From Marinilabiliaceae bacterium (lineage in GTDB: Bacteria > Bacteroidota > Bacteroidia > Bacteroidales > Marinilabiliaceae): a stretch of 39,447 bases of DNA. The notes beneath the pieces were generated by a model that saw nothing but the letters and a program-made list of their open reading frames with translations, was not told the DNA's origin and did no database searches. Location: the NCBI GenBank assembly GCA_016933045.1, contig JAFGBR010000059.1, positions 1 to 39,447 of the forward strand, in the 5' to 3' direction. The position numbers and the translations under genes were made by a program. Positions 24,393-33,151 of this stretch are shown in pieces (the first letter of the stretch is position 1; every line of letters starts with the position of its first letter).

Positions 24393-27300
24393 ATGTCTGA
24401 TGAGATTGAAACATTTAATGCAATAAGTGCCGAAAATAAGCACTTGAAAAAGCAACTCGAACGTTATCTTAATGGAGAATTAGGAACATATAACGTTTCA
24501 GTTTCTAATAATGAAAATACCTTTTTACCTAATAAAATTGATGCAATACTAAACGGAAACGATTTGTTTCCCGAACAAATAAAGAAAGTACTTAAAGAAT
24601 TATTTGTTTTTTCTAACTGCTCACGTATTCAACTGTTTCATTATAATTCTACTAATAAATCGCATATTTCTATTGAATGTGTTAATGGCAATATTTTGCT
24701 CCCAAAGGCAGGTTCTGTTGTTATACCGTGGAACGATATGCAATCATTTTTAAAAAATAATGTTGATATAGTTTCAGGATCAATATTTAATAATACAGAT
24801 CTGCCAGTTTCATTTGAGATGTTTTTTTCGATTAATAATGAAGAACCACATTCGTTGTTGATGATACCTTTAGCCGGACAAAGTGAAATTGTTGGATTTA
24901 TTGCTTTCGAAGAGCAATATTTTAATAGGAGTTGGCACATTTTTGAGATAAATATGTTGGCATCTGCTTCGAAAATGATTGCGTATGCTTTTCAGCAGAA
25001 CAGGTATAAAACCGATAACGAAAAAAAAGAGGCTCTTAATAATTACTTGCTTAATGTTGCTGAAATATTTAGTGATAATTCTAAAATTGATCTTCAAATA
25101 GAAAGAGTATTTGAAAAAACTGCTAATTTTTTTGGTTTTGGACGTATTGCAATTTTTCAAAATATCGATAACGATTATTGCCAGGTAACTCATGAATGGT
25201 TTAATAAGCCATTTGAAGCATTTGGCAGTTCATTTCAGAAAATATCGTATAGTAATAATTTGCCTGAATTAAAAGAATTACTGTCGCAAAAAAAAATTAG
25301 GCTTTGCACCGAGGATAACATGCATAGTGCGTGTAAATTTCTCGACACAGGAAATGATAGTTTTAAACTGTTTGTTCCGGTTTTTTCAGGTGAAAAATAT
25401 TCGGGTTTTATATGTTTCGACGACTTACATAAAGATAAGAAATGGTCGTCGTTCGAATTAAATACTTTTATTGTTATCTCAAACATTCTTGCTTCATCCC
25501 TCGATAGGCAAATGGCTGTTGATAGATTGAAAGTAGCTCATAGCGAATTGGTAAGACTAACAAAAGTTTTGAAGGAAAAGGAACAGTTTCTTCAAACAAT
25601 TTTAAGCTCAATACCTGTTGGAGTTTTATTATTACGAAATCGTGAAATACTTTTTGCCAATAATCCAATACAGGAAATGGCTGGGTTAAATGAAAATGAA
25701 TTAATTGGTAGAAATATTAGTGATTTTTATTATTCAATCGACGAAAGTAATACAAAAGGTAAGCAATTTTACGACTCTCTTGAGCAAAAGAATATTGTAA
25801 CTATGGAACTTGCCATGAAAGATAAAAATGGCAACCTGGTTAATACTAATGTAGTTGGTAAATGTTGTCCAATAAATGGTTTTAACGATTCATATTTGAT
25901 TATTGCACAAGATGTTACAGCACTTAAGCAAACTCAAATAGAATTAATAGAAAGTGAAGAACGTTCCCGTATTATTTTGGAAACAACTCAAGAAGGGGTA
26001 TTTATTTTGGAATCGGCCGATAATCTTTTGTTTGTTAATGAAGCCGGATGTGACCTTTTAGGGTATTCGAAAAACGAAATTGGAAATATTTCTGTTGTAA
26101 AATTGTTTGAAGGAGGTGATATTAATAAAAAATATATACGTGCAATAGAAAAAATATCGCATGGTGATGATTATAAATCTGACGGTATTATAAAAAACAG
26201 CAAAGGTGATTTGGTTTATGTTGAGATGTTTGGAACCGCTATTTCCATCAAAGGGAAACCACTGTTTTATTTATCGTTACGAAACATCACCGAACGTAAA
26301 CGTCATGAAAATGAACTCCTTATTAGTGAAAAAAAGTTCCGTACTTTAACCGAAAATATTCGTGATCACATAATAAGAATTAGTAAAGATGGGATTCTTT
26401 TATTTGGGAATAATGCCTTTTTTAGCTTTTATAATATTAAAAGGGATGATACAATTGGTTTGGAAATTGGTGTCATTAGTGCTATTCCTAAAAAATTTTC
26501 ATCGATATTTACGTGTAATGATTCATACATAACCGATTCGAATCGTAAAATAGAAGCCGGTTCTTTAGTTGTTGATGAAGAGTACTGCGTTGAATGGACT
26601 ATATCGCCCGAAACAAATGGAGCTGGCATTATTGTTTCCTATTTATGTGTGGGGCGTGATATTACTCAACGAAAAAAATGGGAAAAAGAACTTTGCCAGG
26701 CAAAAGAAAAAGCAGAATCGGCCGATAAATTGAAGTCAGCCTTTTTAGCTAATATGAGTCATGAAATACGAACTCCGTTAAATGCAATTGTTGGGTTTTC
26801 GGCTATGTTAAAAGAGGTAAGCACATCAACGGCCGAAAAGGAAGAATTTATAGATATTATTAGTAAGAGTTCCGATAACCTTATGGCTTTAATTACTGAT
26901 ATTATTGACATTGCAAAGATTGAGAGTGGTGAGTTTAAAATAAATAAAAAAATTTTTGCAGTTAATGAATTAATTGTTGATATACAACGTATTTTTCAAC
27001 GTAAAATTGATTCTGAACCTTCCAAGTCGTTGGTAAAATTGGTTATAAATATACCAGAGATTAATTATGAGCCTCAAATTAACACTGATTCCAATCGTTT
27101 AACTCAGGTGTTTAATAATTTGCTCGAAAATGCCATTAAATTTACCTCAGAAGGCTTTATAGAGCTTGGATATACCATTCGCAACGATGCATTTGAGTTT
27201 TATGTTCAGGATACAGGAATGGGTATTGATTCTAAACAAATAGATGCAATTTTTCAGCCTTTTGTACAGGCCAATGAAAACATACATTCTCAATTTGGGG

Positions 27301-27887
27301 GTACCGGATTAGGATTGTCAATTTGTAAACATATTATACAAATGTTGGGCGGAACACTTTCTGTTAGATCGGAAGTTGGACTTGGTACTCGTTTTACCTT
27401 TTTTTTACCAAATACAATATCTCAGATTGATAATAATGAGTTAATAAAGGATCTGTTGCCAAAAAAAACAGTTAAAACGGAAAAAAATAAAAGACATAAG
27501 TCATTTGTTTGGGGCGATCGAATTGTATTAATAATTGATGATGGCAGCAGTACACATCTGCAATTACGAAAGTTTTTGGAAAACACCGGGATTACTTTAA
27601 TCTCAGCCCGAACAATAGCTTCGGGTCGTGAACTTATTCGTAATAAGAATAAACTCGATTTGGTTCTCTTAGATTATCAATTATCAAAAAAGAATTATCA
27701 TAGTCTTATATCCGAAATTAGTAAACATAATAGTCAATTACCTGTTATTTCATTGTTATCAAATGACTCTGATTATTCAAATTATGATAATCTTTTTAGT
27801 GAGAGAGTTAATAAACCTATTGTAAAAGATGATTTATTATTAAAAATGGATCATCTTTTTGCAAAAACTAATAGTTTAATAGATTAA
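24393..27887 (+). CDS. Hybrid sensor histidine kinase (GAF-GAF-PAS-PAS-PAS-HisKA-HATPase-REC)
   Basis: A 1164-residue cytoplasmic signalling protein with no membrane helix. In order: two GAF-like domains (about 45-200 and 215-370), a helical linker, three PAS domains (about 395-510, 520-635 and 645-765), a HisKA domain with His790 in MSHEIRTPLNAIVGF, an HATPase domain (NLLENAIKFTSEG, DTGMGID and GGTGLGLSICKH boxes), and a C-terminal receiver. The receiver has Asp1049-Asp1050, the phospho-acceptor Asp1094 in LVLLDYQL, and Lys1141 in VNKPI, so it looks functional. Soluble GAF/PAS input suggests a cytoplasmic ligand, redox or light signal, not identifiable here. Its stop codon overlaps by 4 bases with that of the convergent phosphatase gene. 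Confidence 0.93.
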   Translation: MSDEIETFNAISAENKHLKKQLERYLNGELGTYNVSVSNNENTFLPNKIDAILNGNDLFPEQIKKVLKELFVFSNCSRIQLFHYNSTNKSHISIECVNGNILLPKAGSVVIPWNDMQSFLKNNVDIVSGSIFNNTDLPVSFEMFFSINNEEPHSLLMIPLAGQSEIVGFIAFEEQYFNRSWHIFEINMLASASKMIAYAFQQNRYKTDNEKKEALNNYLLNVAEIFSDNSKIDLQIERVFEKTANFFGFGRIAIFQNIDNDYCQVTHEWFNKPFEAFGSSFQKISYSNNLPELKELLSQKKIRLCTEDNMHSACKFLDTGNDSFKLFVPVFSGEKYSGFICFDDLHKDKKWSSFELNTFIVISNILASSLDRQMAVDRLKVAHSELVRLTKVLKEKEQFLQTILSSIPVGVLLLRNREILFANNPIQEMAGLNENELIGRNISDFYYSIDESNTKGKQFYDSLEQKNIVTMELAMKDKNGNLVNTNVVGKCCPINGFNDSYLIIAQDVTALKQTQIELIESEERSRIILETTQEGVFILESADNLLFVNEAGCDLLGYSKNEIGNISVVKLFEGGDINKKYIRAIEKISHGDDYKSDGIIKNSKGDLVYVEMFGTAISIKGKPLFYLSLRNITERKRHENELLISEKKFRTLTENIRDHIIRISKDGILLFGNNAFFSFYNIKRDDTIGLEIGVISAIPKKFSSIFTCNDSYITDSNRKIEAGSLVVDEEYCVEWTISPETNGAGIIVSYLCVGRDITQRKKWEKELCQAKEKAESADKLKSAFLANMSHEIRTPLNAIVGFSAMLKEVSTSTAEKEEFIDIISKSSDNLMALITDIIDIAKIESGEFKINKKIFAVNELIVDIQRIFQRKIDSEPSKSLVKLVINIPEINYEPQINTDSNRLTQVFNNLLENAIKFTSEGFIELGYTIRNDAFEFYVQDTGMGIDSKQIDAIFQPFVQANENIHSQFGGTGLGLSICKHIIQMLGGTLSVRSEVGLGTRFTFFLPNTISQIDNNELIKDLLPKKTVKTEKNKRHKSFVWGDRIVLIIDDGSSTHLQLRKFLENTGITLISARTIASGRELIRNKNKLDLVLLDYQLSKKNYHSLISEISKHNSQLPVISLLSNDSDYSNYDNLFSERVNKPIVKDDLLLKMDHLFAKTNSLID

Positions 27888-29116
27888 AAAAATTCCATAC
27901 CAATTAGTGCAATATCATCAAATACTGCACCTGAATTAACTAATTCGGCCACTTTTGTTTTAATGATTAACATGTCTTCTTCGATAGGTCTTTTATGCGA
28001 TAAAATATTTTCCAGTTCGGACATATTTGTTTCAACTTTATCATTCTGCTCCAATTCAACTAACCCATCGGTAAAAGCAAGTAATTTTGAATTTCGGTTA
28101 ATTGTAATTGAACCACTCTCAATCTGAGGAATGAAGTCGAGCATACCTAATCCAATGCATCCTAAATCGAGGGTTGACATTTGTTTCTTTTTTGATTCGA
28201 ACAATAAAGGAGGTAAATGACCTGCATTAACATAGGTTAGTCTTCGTGTTAGTAAGTTATATCGCCCAATAAAAAGAGTAATAAACTTTTCATTATTGGC
28301 ACTTTCATTAACTCTTCGGTTAAGTTGATGAACCAATTTTTTCATGTTTACACCCGAAGTAAAAAGTGAGCGTATAATGGCCTGAAAGTTTGACATTAGC
28401 ATTGCAGCTCCAACTCCTTTGCCCGATACATCAGCTATACAAAAGCCAATTTTGTATTTCGATAATTTTATTATATCGTAATAATCGCCTCCAATACCAT
28501 AATGAGGCTGATAATGGGTTACTATTTTTAAAGAATCAAGTTTTGGAAGATCTTCTTTTCCTGGAATCAACTGTTTTTGAATTTTTGCAGCAAGTTGAAC
28601 TTCTCGTTTTAAAGCTTCCTGCTCAAGAAGTGCTTCTTGCATTCTCTTGTTTTCGATAAATACAATTATCAGGTTAGCAATAATTTGTATGAGCTTTCGG
28701 TGTTTTATTGTGGGACTAATACCTTGTTGTTCTTCTTCTATATCGCCAATTAACACATAACCGATTTCGCGAAAACGGTGATAAAGAGGAATTACAGCAT
28801 CAAATCCCTTTAAATGAGGAGGATGTGTAACCGTAATATCTTCAATTGTTTTAAAATGAAGTAGATCTTTTTCAACGTTAATTGCATTTATTTCAATTTC
28901 GCTTACCCCTGATGCCAGTATATTTATCCAACTATTTTCTTTGTATGTATAAACAAGAATTTTGCCAACTTCTAATTCTTCACGAAGTAAAATTTCAAAT
29001 TCCGATAGCAAATCATCAACGCTATGATCCTGATTAATCGTTTGGGCAATATCAAGAATGATATTTAAACGATCGTTGTATAGATTTAAGCTTTTCTTTT
29101 TTAATTTGGTTACCAT
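27884..29116 (-). CDS. GAF-SpoIIE (RsbU-like) PP2C-type phosphatase
   Basis: A 410-residue protein with a GAF-like domain (about residues 15-165), a coiled-coil linker (about 165-185) and a SpoIIE/RsbU phosphatase domain (about 185-410). Metal-binding motifs are GIGGDYYDI, CIADVSGKGVGAAMLM, AFTDGLVE and FDDIALIGM, all intact. RsbU-type enzymes remove phosphate from serine on an anti-sigma-factor antagonist, so this may feed a partner-switching cascade, though no such partner is in the window. It is convergent with the hybrid kinase and overlaps it by 4 bases (TTAA, shared by both stop codons). The GAF domain suggests response to a small ligand. It probably has its own promoter, since the terminator at 29197-29229 separates it from efp. 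Confidence 0.92.
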   Translation of the reverse strand: MVTKLKKKSLNLYNDRLNIILDIAQTINQDHSVDDLLSEFEILLREELEVGKILVYTYKENSWINILASGVSEIEINAINVEKDLLHFKTIEDITVTHPPHLKGFDAVIPLYHRFREIGYVLIGDIEEEQQGISPTIKHRKLIQIIANLIIVFIENKRMQEALLEQEALKREVQLAAKIQKQLIPGKEDLPKLDSLKIVTHYQPHYGIGGDYYDIIKLSKYKIGFCIADVSGKGVGAAMLMSNFQAIIRSLFTSGVNMKKLVHQLNRRVNESANNEKFITLFIGRYNLLTRRLTYVNAGHLPPLLFESKKKQMSTLDLGCIGLGMLDFIPQIESGSITINRNSKLLAFTDGLVELEQNDKVETNMSELENILSHKRPIEEDMLIIKTKVAELVNSGAVFDDIALIGMEFF

Positions 29117-29196
29117 CGAATTTTTATCTGCAATAATTTAATAAAAATATTAAATTTTTATGATGTTTACTTCAATATAGTTATTTGATTTTCAAT

Positions 29197-29229
29197 AAAA
29201 AAAAAATCCCGATAATGGGATTTTTTTTT
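29197..29229 (-). terminator. Terminator of efp
   Basis: Symmetric hairpin: an A-run then ATCCC, loop GATAAT, GGGAT then a T-run. The tails suit both directions; on the minus strand it closes efp, whose stop is at 29276. Confidence 0.85.
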
Positions 29230-29275
29230 AAAACTATAATAATGAATGCTTTAATTGCAATTGAGAGAAGAAAAA

Positions 29276-29845
29276 TTATTCTTTTACCCTTTCCGAATAT
29301 GACCGGTCGCGTGTATCAACCTTTATTTTATCACCCTGGTTTACAAATAATGGAACCATTATAATAGCTCCGGTTTCGATAGTAGCCTGTTTAAGCGAAT
29401 TAGTTGATGAAGTATCACCTCTTACACCAGGTTCTGTATATGTAACTTCGAAATTAATGAATGGAGGTAAATTAACCATTAATGGGGTTTCTGTATCTGC
29501 ATGGTAAACAACTTCAACATCTTGTCCTTCTTTTAGCAAATCAGGATTATCTACTAAGTCCTTTGCAATAGGTACTTGGTCAAAAGTTTCCATATTCATA
29601 AAATGATAGCCTGCTTCATCGTTATATAAAAACTGATGAGGACGGCGTTCAACTCTTTGTTCCTGAACTTTTACACCTGCTGAGAAGGTGTTTTCAATTA
29701 CTTTTCCTGTTGAAACATTTTTTAATTTTGTTCGAACAAATGCGGGACCTTTTCCTGGTTTTACGTGTTGAAATTGAACTATAAAATATAGCTGGCCATT
29801 GTATTCGATACACATGCCATTTCTAAAATCTGCTGTTGTTGCCAT
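29276..29845 (-). CDS. efp: Translation elongation factor P
   Basis: EF-P (189 residues, full length) binds between the ribosomal P and E sites and relieves stalling at polyproline stretches. Domain I carries [17 protein letters not shown] with Lys32 at the loop tip, the residue that takes modifications in other bacteria. The next segments [23 protein letters not shown] and [20 protein letters not shown] are standard. The C-terminus ends [14 protein letters not shown]. No lysine-modifying genes (epmA/epmB) are adjacent, so the modification state cannot be inferred. It lies downstream of the DUF3108 and tsaB genes on the minus strand and ends with a strong terminator. Confidence 0.97.
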   Translation of the reverse strand: MATTADFRNGMCIEYNGQLYFIVQFQHVKPGKGPAFVRTKLKNVSTGKVIENTFSAGVKVQEQRVERRPHQFLYNDEAGYHFMNMETFDQVPIAKDLVDNPDLLKEGQDVEVVYHADTETPLMVNLPPFINFEVTYTEPGVRGDTSSTNSLKQATIETGAIIMVPLFVNQGDKIKVDTRDRSYSERVKE

Positions 29846-29957
29846 TTATATTTATTTTATTAACAATATTTTTAAGATATTAATCTTATACAACGGCGCA
29901 AAAATAAGTGAATTATCTTAAAAAAAAGCATTTATATGAAAAGGGTTCTATTTAATT

Positions 29958-30734
29958 CTATTTTTTTAAACTGTTAAATGGGTACATCAGGTTGCTATAT
30001 TTCTCTAAATCGCAGGTAAATGAGCCAACGAAAAGTTTAAATTTTATTTTAACAGGAATTCTATTTGAATCTCTCGAAATCCATATTTCCATATCATCTT
30101 CATTTTCAAAAGCTCTGCCAACCTCTGTTATAGGAGTGAAACGATAACATTCTACTTTTCCAACTTCGGTTTTTATGGTTTCTATCCCATTATATCTGAT
30201 TCGTAATGGCCATAACTCATTTGAGAAATAAGTCATTATTTGAATCACCTCTCCTTTTTTTAAGTTATCGTTAAAGTAAACATTACGGGCGTAATAAAAT
30301 GCCGAAAGTATATCTTGTATTCGCGATGGAACCGGTACTGTGCCTTTTATTTTACTCTTTGCCAATAACGAGTCATGATCGTAAGTAACTTCATCATAAT
30401 AACGGTATTTCCCCTCTTTAATATCTCTAATTGATTTTATAGGTAAATTGGTTTCAGGATTTATGTAGCTTTCATATTGGTCTATTACTTTAAACAGGGC
30501 ATCAGCAACTCCAACTGTTTCGCCGGTACAAATAACGTGGTTTAAAACTTTTCCGTCAATAATACCTTTTTTAACTTCAAGTACTCCTTTGCCTCCGTTA
30601 ATAAAGCCATAATTTAGTGAGTATTCGAGTTTCTCACCTATTTTATATGAGCTGTTTTTTGTTTGTGCATTCAAATTTTTTGTAATTGCAATTGCCAGCA
30701 CAAAAAATAAAAAGTATTTCCAATTTTTTAACAT
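29958..30734 (-). CDS. DUF3108 family exported protein
   Basis: A 258-residue protein with a signal peptide (residues 1-23, NWKYFLFFVLAIAITKNLNA, then QTK). The mature part has the features of DUF3108: KIGEKLEYSLNYGFINGGKGVLEV near the start, IYINPETNLP-like YESYINPETNLPIKS in the middle, and EIWISRDSNRIPVKIKFKLFVGSF near the end. It probably adopts a beta-barrel-like or half-barrel fold and sits in the periplasm or at the outer membrane. The function is not known to me. It lies 45 bases downstream of tsaB and 112 bases upstream of efp, all on the minus strand. Confidence 0.85.
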   Translation of the reverse strand: MLKNWKYFLFFVLAIAITKNLNAQTKNSSYKIGEKLEYSLNYGFINGGKGVLEVKKGIIDGKVLNHVICTGETVGVADALFKVIDQYESYINPETNLPIKSIRDIKEGKYRYYDEVTYDHDSLLAKSKIKGTVPVPSRIQDILSAFYYARNVYFNDNLKKGEVIQIMTYFSNELWPLRIRYNGIETIKTEVGKVECYRFTPITEVGRAFENEDDMEIWISRDSNRIPVKIKFKLFVGSFTCDLEKYSNLMYPFNSLKK

Positions 30735-30779
30735 GACTTATTAATTTTACTTGTGATAAATACAATTATCAGGCCACTT

Positions 30780-31478
30780 TTAAAATACTTTATTTTTAGG
30801 GGTTGTTGCAACAAAATCTTTTAAATAAAATGGCTCAAAATATGCAACATCTTCAAATTCTTCATTAAAATATTTTTCATATGCTAATTGACCCATGTTT
30901 TTTGCAAGCGGATGAATATTGTCAATAAATGATGCGTTTGGATGTGTAATTGTATTTTTACACTTCTCTGATCCGTTACCAAAAAAGATTACTTTATTAT
31001 TAATCATTGTTTTTGCAAACGATTCGTTATCAATTATTTTAGCCTGAATTTCTATTTTTGAATTTAGCATTTTGTCGAATATTTCGGTATATACTTCCAT
31101 TCTTCGGGCATCAATCATTGGACAAAATAAATCATTAGATTCATATAAATCATTATGCTGGTTAATAACTGTCCAGGCTAAAATTTTCAATGAATTTATT
31201 GCTAATAATTTACAGTTTAAGGCATAACAAATTCCTTTTGCTGTAGATACTCCTATTCGTAACCCGGTATAAGAACCTGGCCCACAACTTACAGCAACTG
31301 CATCAATATCTGATATTTTATACTTAACTTCTTCAAATAGTTCATCAATAAGAACAGTTAAATGGGTTGCATGTGAAAAACTAGCCCATATTTCCTTATT
31401 ATTAATCAGGTTACCATTATTAGTTAGAGCTACCGAACAAACTTGGGTTGAAGTTTCAATAGATAATATTAGTGCCAT
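30780..31478 (-). CDS. tsaB: tRNA threonylcarbamoyladenosine biosynthesis protein TsaB
   Basis: TsaB is an inactive ASKHA-fold partner of TsaD and is needed, with TsaE, for t6A37 modification of ANN-decoding tRNAs. The 232-residue protein begins at the ATG at 31478; a TTG directly upstream at 31481 is in frame but unnecessary. Family segments are MALILSIETSTQVCSVAL, the dimerisation/motif region DAVAVSCGPGSYTGLRIG, and STAKGICYAL. The C-terminal half (DARRMEVYTEIF, ending in DVAYFEPFYLKDFVATTP) is also typical. It is 74 bases downstream of the DUF4097 stop, past a probable terminator. It may be transcribed with the DUF3108 gene and efp, linking translation functions. Confidence 0.93.
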   Translation of the reverse strand: MALILSIETSTQVCSVALTNNGNLINNKEIWASFSHATHLTVLIDELFEEVKYKISDIDAVAVSCGPGSYTGLRIGVSTAKGICYALNCKLLAINSLKILAWTVINQHNDLYESNDLFCPMIDARRMEVYTEIFDKMLNSKIEIQAKIIDNESFAKTMINNKVIFFGNGSEKCKNTITHPNASFIDNIHPLAKNMGQLAYEKYFNEEFEDVAYFEPFYLKDFVATTPKNKVF

Positions 31479-31513
31479 CAATTATTTTTTCCACAAAAGT
31501 AACAAATAAAAAA

Positions 31514-31544
31514 AGGGAAAGAATAGTTAAAGTCATCCTTCCCT
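31514..31544 (-). terminator. Probable terminator of the DUF4097 gene
   Basis: On the minus strand AGGGAA and TTCCCT flank a 19-base loop that can pair further (G-C next to the arms), followed by a T-run. It lies 8 bases after the stop codon. The large loop lowers confidence. Confidence 0.55.
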
Positions 31545-31551
31545 CTCTTTT

Positions 31552-32616
31552 TTATTTTTGGCTGTATACCTGACCTCCTGTGGTACTTATACCTGTTATC
31601 ACAATTGATCCTTTGCCAACTTTAAGTTTTTTCTTTTTCGATTTTTGTGCAGCCTGTAAAAAAGAATTGGTTGATTCAAGATTAAAAGTTAAACTTTCAA
31701 TTGGGTTATCAATCTGCATTTTAATTTTTCCTTCGGTAGTATTAAAAGTTGAAGATGCTGTTAGCTCAACTCGTGTTCCTACCTGTTCACCTGTTGTTGA
31801 TTGTAAATTTACAATTCCGGTTATGTTAAACAATTTAATAAAACCCGAAAAGGTTGTCACTGTAATATTGCCATTCGAATCGGCAATTTTAATTGAACCT
31901 GCAGCTGCTTTTGAAATAATTTCGCCCTGAATCCTGTCAATATCAGTATTGCCAGATGTTGCTTCGGTTCTTACTGGGCCTGTTATATCTGCTAATACTA
32001 ACTCTCCTTCTGAAGTTAATGCTGATACTTTACCGGTGATTGTTGAAAAATATTGAGAGCCTGTTTTTGATTTTGTTTTTACTAATCCATTATGCTTTGA
32101 AATATTTATTTTAGCAGTTATTGTTTCTGTTATTATATCGCCTGATGACTCTTTTACTTCAATATTTCCCGATTTTGTTTTAATGGTAGCTTTTAATAAT
32201 TGAGTTCCTTGAATATATATTTGTCCTGAAAATGCTTCAATATCTAATTCTAAACCGTTAGGAATATTAAGTAAAACTGATCCTGAATGAGAACTCCAAC
32301 CTGATGATGGATACTGTACATTTAATGTGAGAATGCCATTTGTGGCAGAAATTAACATAGTATATGCAGGATCGTTTTTATCGGAGTTTAGGTCCCCACT
32401 GAGGTGAATAGTATTATCTGATGAATTATTTATTTCTACTTTACAGAATTTAGCATCAACTTTTATTTTTTTTATACCTGTAAAAGTACTGTCTTTATGA
32501 TACACTAGCTGAGGGGTATTCTGACTATTAACAATTGTTCCTATAAGGGGAAAAATGATTATTAATAAAAATATGTATTTATTATTTATTCGAAATAATT
32601 TTATAGTATGCTCCAT
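31552..32616 (-). CDS. DUF4097-type exported beta-helix/adhesin-like protein
   Basis: A 354-residue exported protein. I start it at the ATG at 32616, where a hydrophobic signal follows (KYIFLLIIIFPLIGTIVNS, then QN); the frame extends 24 codons upstream as ordinary hydrophilic sequence, which would displace the signal. From about residue 45 it has repeated short beta units with GxIxVxxxxGDI-type turns (KTKSGNIEVKESSGDIITE; VRTEATSGNTDIDRIQGEII). This is the DUF4097/DUF4098 'putative auto-transporter adhesin head' pattern. Such proteins lie in the periplasm or at the envelope and are thought to be structural or stress-related. No catalytic residue is visible. It precedes tsaB with a probable terminator between. 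Confidence 0.82.
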   Translation of the reverse strand: MEHTIKLFRINNKYIFLLIIIFPLIGTIVNSQNTPQLVYHKDSTFTGIKKIKVDAKFCKVEINNSSDNTIHLSGDLNSDKNDPAYTMLISATNGILTLNVQYPSSGWSSHSGSVLLNIPNGLELDIEAFSGQIYIQGTQLLKATIKTKSGNIEVKESSGDIITETITAKINISKHNGLVKTKSKTGSQYFSTITGKVSALTSEGELVLADITGPVRTEATSGNTDIDRIQGEIISKAAAGSIKIADSNGNITVTTFSGFIKLFNITGIVNLQSTTGEQVGTRVELTASSTFNTTEGKIKMQIDNPIESLTFNLESTNSFLQAAQKSKKKKLKVGKGSIVITGISTTGGQVYSQK

Positions 32617-33151
32617 TATTTCGGAGTAACACTCATGTGAAAAAAATTGTTTATGAGTGTTTGTGTTTGCAAAACATGGGTTTTTCATAGTTTTTTTTTA
32701 TAATGGGTTTAATACTTATGTGATTTTTCCTACGACCTCACTATTTAAAAGTTACAGAGTTATTTTGGTTTAAGCGTTATTAAAAAGCTGAATAATTAAT
32801 CATTATCACAATAATTATTGTTTTAGTGTATAATATTGAAACATTAATAAAAAAGAAAAGTTTTTTTTAGTGGTTTGAAAATAAATTTTATTTTGCATTT
32901 CGATTAAATAACTATAAAACAAATAGTTGCGCATTGTATAGTTTTTAATTATTAAAAAATTGCATTATAATTAACAATAATATTTTGACATATTTTAACA
33001 AAATTTTACATTGCAATACTTTTTTAATTAACCTGACCATTAACTTTTATTGTCGTAACAAACAAGTGGTTCATTTTTTTGACTTTTATTAATTGTTAAA
33101 TACTGCTTATATGGTGGTATTTAATTGTTTATTATATTATTAAATCATTCT
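32617..33151. other. Long AT-rich intergenic region, no gene seen
   Basis: About 535 bases between the divergent DUF4097 and PL11 lyase genes, extremely AT-rich and with no open frame of interest. It must contain both promoters. I find no perfect TTTG/TAnnTTTG pair; the best -33-like element before the lyase is the TTTTTTTG near 33074-33081, with no good -7 partner. No hairpin, tRNA or repeat stands out. Confidence 0.5.
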
